10,316 bases of DNA, taken from assembly GCA_013696265.1 (NCBI GenBank), contig JACCYX010000102.1:1-10316 (forward strand), given 5' to 3'. Origin of the DNA: Chloroflexia bacterium (GTDB lineage: Bacteria; Chloroflexota; Chloroflexia; Thermomicrobiales; UBA6265). Below the pieces are notes generated by a model that did not search any database, had not been told where the DNA came from, and was given only the letters and a program-made list of their open reading frames with translations. A program made the position numbers and the translations under genes. Positions 8,576 through 10,316 of the stretch are shown piece by piece (position 1 is the stretch's first letter; the number at the start of each line of letters is the position of its first letter).

Positions 8576-9133
8576 ATGCAGCGACGTTCCCTCTGGGAAA
8601 CACTCGGCTTCGCCGTGGCGGCGGGCCTTCTGGTGATTCTGCTGCTGCCGACGGTGAGGAGCCTGTTCGGCAACCCCGCTGGACCTGGCCAGCAACGGGC
8701 CGGAGGACCGGAGCAGGGGGTCCTCGCGACGCTGGGTCTTTGGCTGGACCGTCTCCCGGACCTGTCCCTCACGGGTCCGGGTGGCCTGTTCACGGGCAGC
8801 TCGGGGCTCCAGACGCTGGCAATCGTGGTGCTGGCGGTGGCACTGCTTGTTTTGGCGCCGCGCCTGGTGCTCATCGGCGGATTACTCGTGGTTGGGTTCT
8901 TGCTCCTGGAGCCGATTCTGGATCGATTCTCGGGCCCGGCACCGCGCGGCTCAAACGGAACCGGTAGGGCAGATTCCTGGATCGATTTGGTGCCGGGCCA
9001 TCTGGGTCGCACCGACATCCTCATCCTGCTCGGCATCGCGGTCGCGATCGCGTTCCTGATTTCTCAACGCCGGCCGCGCGAGGAACGGTTCGCTGGCGAC
9101 AACTATCGGGCTCGCGCCAGGGAGGAGGAATAA
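8576..9133 (+). CDS. Small membrane protein of unknown function, about four transmembrane helices
   Basis: I do not recognise a family. The 185-residue protein starts at an ATG with a strong AAAGGAG ribosome binding site (8564-8569) 6 nt upstream. Predicted membrane segments are about 10-30, 78-95, 97-115 and 146-164. The loop between the first two is Gly/Pro-rich (about 32-75). The loop between the third and fourth is polar (about 118-145). The C-terminal tail after residue 164 is strongly charged (RRPREER..., ending REEE), which would place it in the cytoplasm by the positive-inside rule near residues 165-171. It sits between the two-component system and a secreted protein, behind a candidate response-regulator site, so an envelope role under that control is plausible. 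Nothing catalytic is visible. Confidence 0.75.
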   Translation: MQRRSLWETLGFAVAAGLLVILLLPTVRSLFGNPAGPGQQRAGGPEQGVLATLGLWLDRLPDLSLTGPGGLFTGSSGLQTLAIVVLAVALLVLAPRLVLIGGLLVVGFLLLEPILDRFSGPAPRGSNGTGRADSWIDLVPGHLGRTDILILLGIAVAIAFLISQRRPREERFAGDNYRARAREEE

Positions 9134-9263
9134 TCCACGCTGGCGATCCCCGTGACAACAAATCGACATAACATGGATTCACAGAAGTTGAGGACTGGAT
9201 GAATTGACCGGAAAGCGAGACCCTCATCGCCCGGCATCACCACCTCCGAAAGGACACCATCGG

Positions 9264-10142
9264 ATGACCAGGAAACCCTTGCTCAGCATGCTGCTCGTCG
9301 CCCTGATCGCGTTGTTCACGGCCGGATCCGTACTTGCCGCCCAGCCCGCGCCCCAGGAAACAGAGACACCGGATTTACCGACCTCACCGCGGGACGCCGA
9401 CGAACCGGACGGCCCCGGCCAGGGCGACGACATTATGCCCGGCGAGGACGCCACGCTTCCGGGAACGTCGGACGACGACGGGCTCCTGACCGGCGACAAC
9501 CAGGTCGTCGAGGAAGAATTCGAGCGCGTGGCGCTCCTCATCCAGACTGTCAGCGACGACCGCGATTTCGCCGAATCGACCATTGACACGGCCACGGTCG
9601 ACGCGCTGATCGAGAACGCCGAGTCCCTGCTCAACGACGCGCGGACCGCGCTCAATGGCGGAAACTATCGCCAGGCCCAGGGCCTGGCCAAAGCCGCCGC
9701 CGACACCGCGAAAGCCGCCCGCAACTTGATGGAGGCCGGAATGGCCGACTACGGCTTCCCCTCCCAACAAGCCCAGGCCAGCCGCGAACTCGTCAACGTC
9801 TACTACGCCGTGCAGGAAGTCACCGGCCAATCCGCCAATCTTTCGACGGTGGATGTCAGTCTCTACGTCACGACTGCCCAGGACCTCTATGGCGAGGCCT
9901 ACGATCTCTACAACGACGGCACGTATGAGCAGGCGATGCAGACCGCGCATATCGCGGGTCAACTCGGGCGCATCGCCTACGCCATCCAGGAAGTCAACGG
10001 CCAGGTGTCCGGACCGGGCGGACCCGGCCTCGGCGGACCAGGCATGGGTGGTCCGGGTGGACCGGGTCTCGGTGGACCAGGGCTCGAGGGCGACGATGCT
10101 TCGAACCAGACGCCGCTGACCGTTCCGGCCCCGGAGTTCTAG
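9264..10142 (+). CDS. Secreted protein with duplicated helical repeat domain and Gly/Pro-rich tail, function unknown
   Basis: The ATG at 9264 is preceded by AAAGGA (9249-9254), 9 nt away. An in-frame start at 9204 is open but would put 20 residues before the signal peptide. Of 292 residues, about 1-25 are a Sec signal peptide: K4, a hydrophobic core about 6-20, and 'SVLA' then 'AQ' at the likely cleavage site. There is no lipobox and the protein has no cysteine. Residues 26-80 are acidic and Pro-rich, probably disordered. Two related helical units follow, about 83-157 and 171-245. Both contain a pattern of TVD, then AxxLxxxA, then GxYxQAxxxAxxA ('NGGNYRQAQGLAKAA' and 'NDGTYEQAMQTAHIA'), so an internal duplication of a TPR-like or coiled helical hairpin is likely. 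Residues 250-275 are GGPG repeats. I know no named family. Its position suggests an exported partner of the two-component and membrane protein genes. Confidence 0.8.
   Translation: MTRKPLLSMLLVALIALFTAGSVLAAQPAPQETETPDLPTSPRDADEPDGPGQGDDIMPGEDATLPGTSDDDGLLTGDNQVVEEEFERVALLIQTVSDDRDFAESTIDTATVDALIENAESLLNDARTALNGGNYRQAQGLAKAAADTAKAARNLMEAGMADYGFPSQQAQASRELVNVYYAVQEVTGQSANLSTVDVSLYVTTAQDLYGEAYDLYNDGTYEQAMQTAHIAGQLGRIAYAIQEVNGQVSGPGGPGLGGPGMGGPGGPGLGGPGLEGDDASNQTPLTVPAPEF
10006..10085 (+). repeat. Imperfect short tandem repeats encoding the Gly/Pro-rich tail
   Basis: Near-repeated blocks based on ggacc(g/a)gg and ctcggcgga encode GGPG, GLGGPG and GMGGPG units at residues about 250-275 of the secreted protein. 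Synonymous differences between copies show the repeat is not freshly made. Such tracts can vary in length by slippage. Confidence 0.6.
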
Positions 10143-10173
10143 CCCCGTAGCCAACACACAATTTCTCCTCACG

Positions 10174-10212
10174 CGGCAAGACCGGACGGCGAATCGCCGT
10201 CCGGTCTTGCCG
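10174..10212. terminator. Perfect 19 bp hairpin, probable (bidirectional) transcription terminator
   Basis: The 19 bases at 10174-10192 are an exact reverse complement of 10194-10212, with one base between them, so the RNA would fold into a very stable stem with a small loop centred on gaatc. It begins 32 bp after the stop of the secreted protein gene. The downstream T-tract is poor (TTT at 10213-10215), and none is present on the other strand, so it is a strong structure but not a textbook intrinsic terminator. It may also serve a convergent minus-strand gene ending at 10241. Confidence 0.75.
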
Positions 10213-10240
10213 TTTGCTCCAATGGGGCCGCGTCGCGAGA

Positions 10241-10316
10241 TTACCCGCGCCTGTTGCGGTGGGGCAAACGCCCGGCGACTTTGGCGGTTACACGCTCCAA
10301 TTCCGGAATCCGGAAC
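10241..10316 (-). CDS. Possible 3' end of a minus-strand gene running off the window
   Basis: On the minus strand a frame is open from the window edge (10315) to a TAA at 10243-10241. It gives 24 residues ending 'LPHRNRRG', with an amphipathic start 'FRIPELERVTAKVAG'. The wobble positions are mostly G or C, as in the confident genes, and the frame stops just before the strong hairpin at 10174-10212, as expected for convergent genes. The piece is too short to assign a family, and an open frame of this length can occur by chance. Confidence 0.4.
   Translation of the reverse strand, partial: FRIPELERVTAKVAGRLPHRNRRG

Noticed and set aside
9134..9263. Promoter or operator in the 130 bp before the secreted protein gene
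   Set aside because: No convincing -35/-10 pair and no copies of the TCTCA repeats, so it may be transcribed from the upstream promoter.

Overview
This is a high-GC bacterial chromosomal window with ordinary housekeeping genes on its left half and a two-component system with two unfamiliar envelope genes on its right half. The organism cannot be named from the sequence. The Thermus-like character of the aspartyl-tRNA synthetase, the GC-rich coding and the mixed gene content fit a Chloroflexota/Thermomicrobia-type or similar deep-branching bacterium, but this is only a guess.

Left part (1-950). The window opens inside a + strand aminoglycoside 6-adenylyltransferase-family gene, whose N-terminal part lies off the left edge. 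It converges on aspS. The 288 bp between them hold a likely intrinsic terminator inside a 230 bp segment bounded by 27 bp inverted repeats. The central hexamer of those repeats runs in the same direction at both ends. Next to the aspS stop is a long-stem inverted repeat.

Middle part (948-5778, minus strand). The gene order in transcription direction is lepA (EF4), a MazG-domain protein whose start overlaps the lepA stop by 8 bp, then a 192 bp spacer and aspS. The MazG protein carries an N-terminal region that looks like the C-terminal half of a tetrapyrrole methylase domain, suggesting a shortened YabN-type fusion. The spacer before aspS holds two hairpins in opposite orientation from a small dispersed repeat family. 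A third, nearly identical copy lies in the leader of the response regulator gene about 3.1 kb away.

Right part (5779-10316, plus strand). A divergent control region separates lepA from an OmpR/PhoB-type response regulator, and its partner sensor histidine kinase follows 3 bp downstream. Next comes an intergenic region with 11-bp-phased direct repeats of a TCTCA core about 10 bp upstream of a -10-like box, the layout expected of an OmpR/PhoB-family activator site. It precedes a small four-helix membrane protein and then a secreted protein with a duplicated helical domain and a Gly/Pro-rich tail. My reading is that the two-component pair probably controls the membrane protein gene and perhaps the secreted protein. 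A perfect 19 bp hairpin closes this cluster, and the last 76 bp may hold the 3' end of a minus-strand gene that continues off the window.
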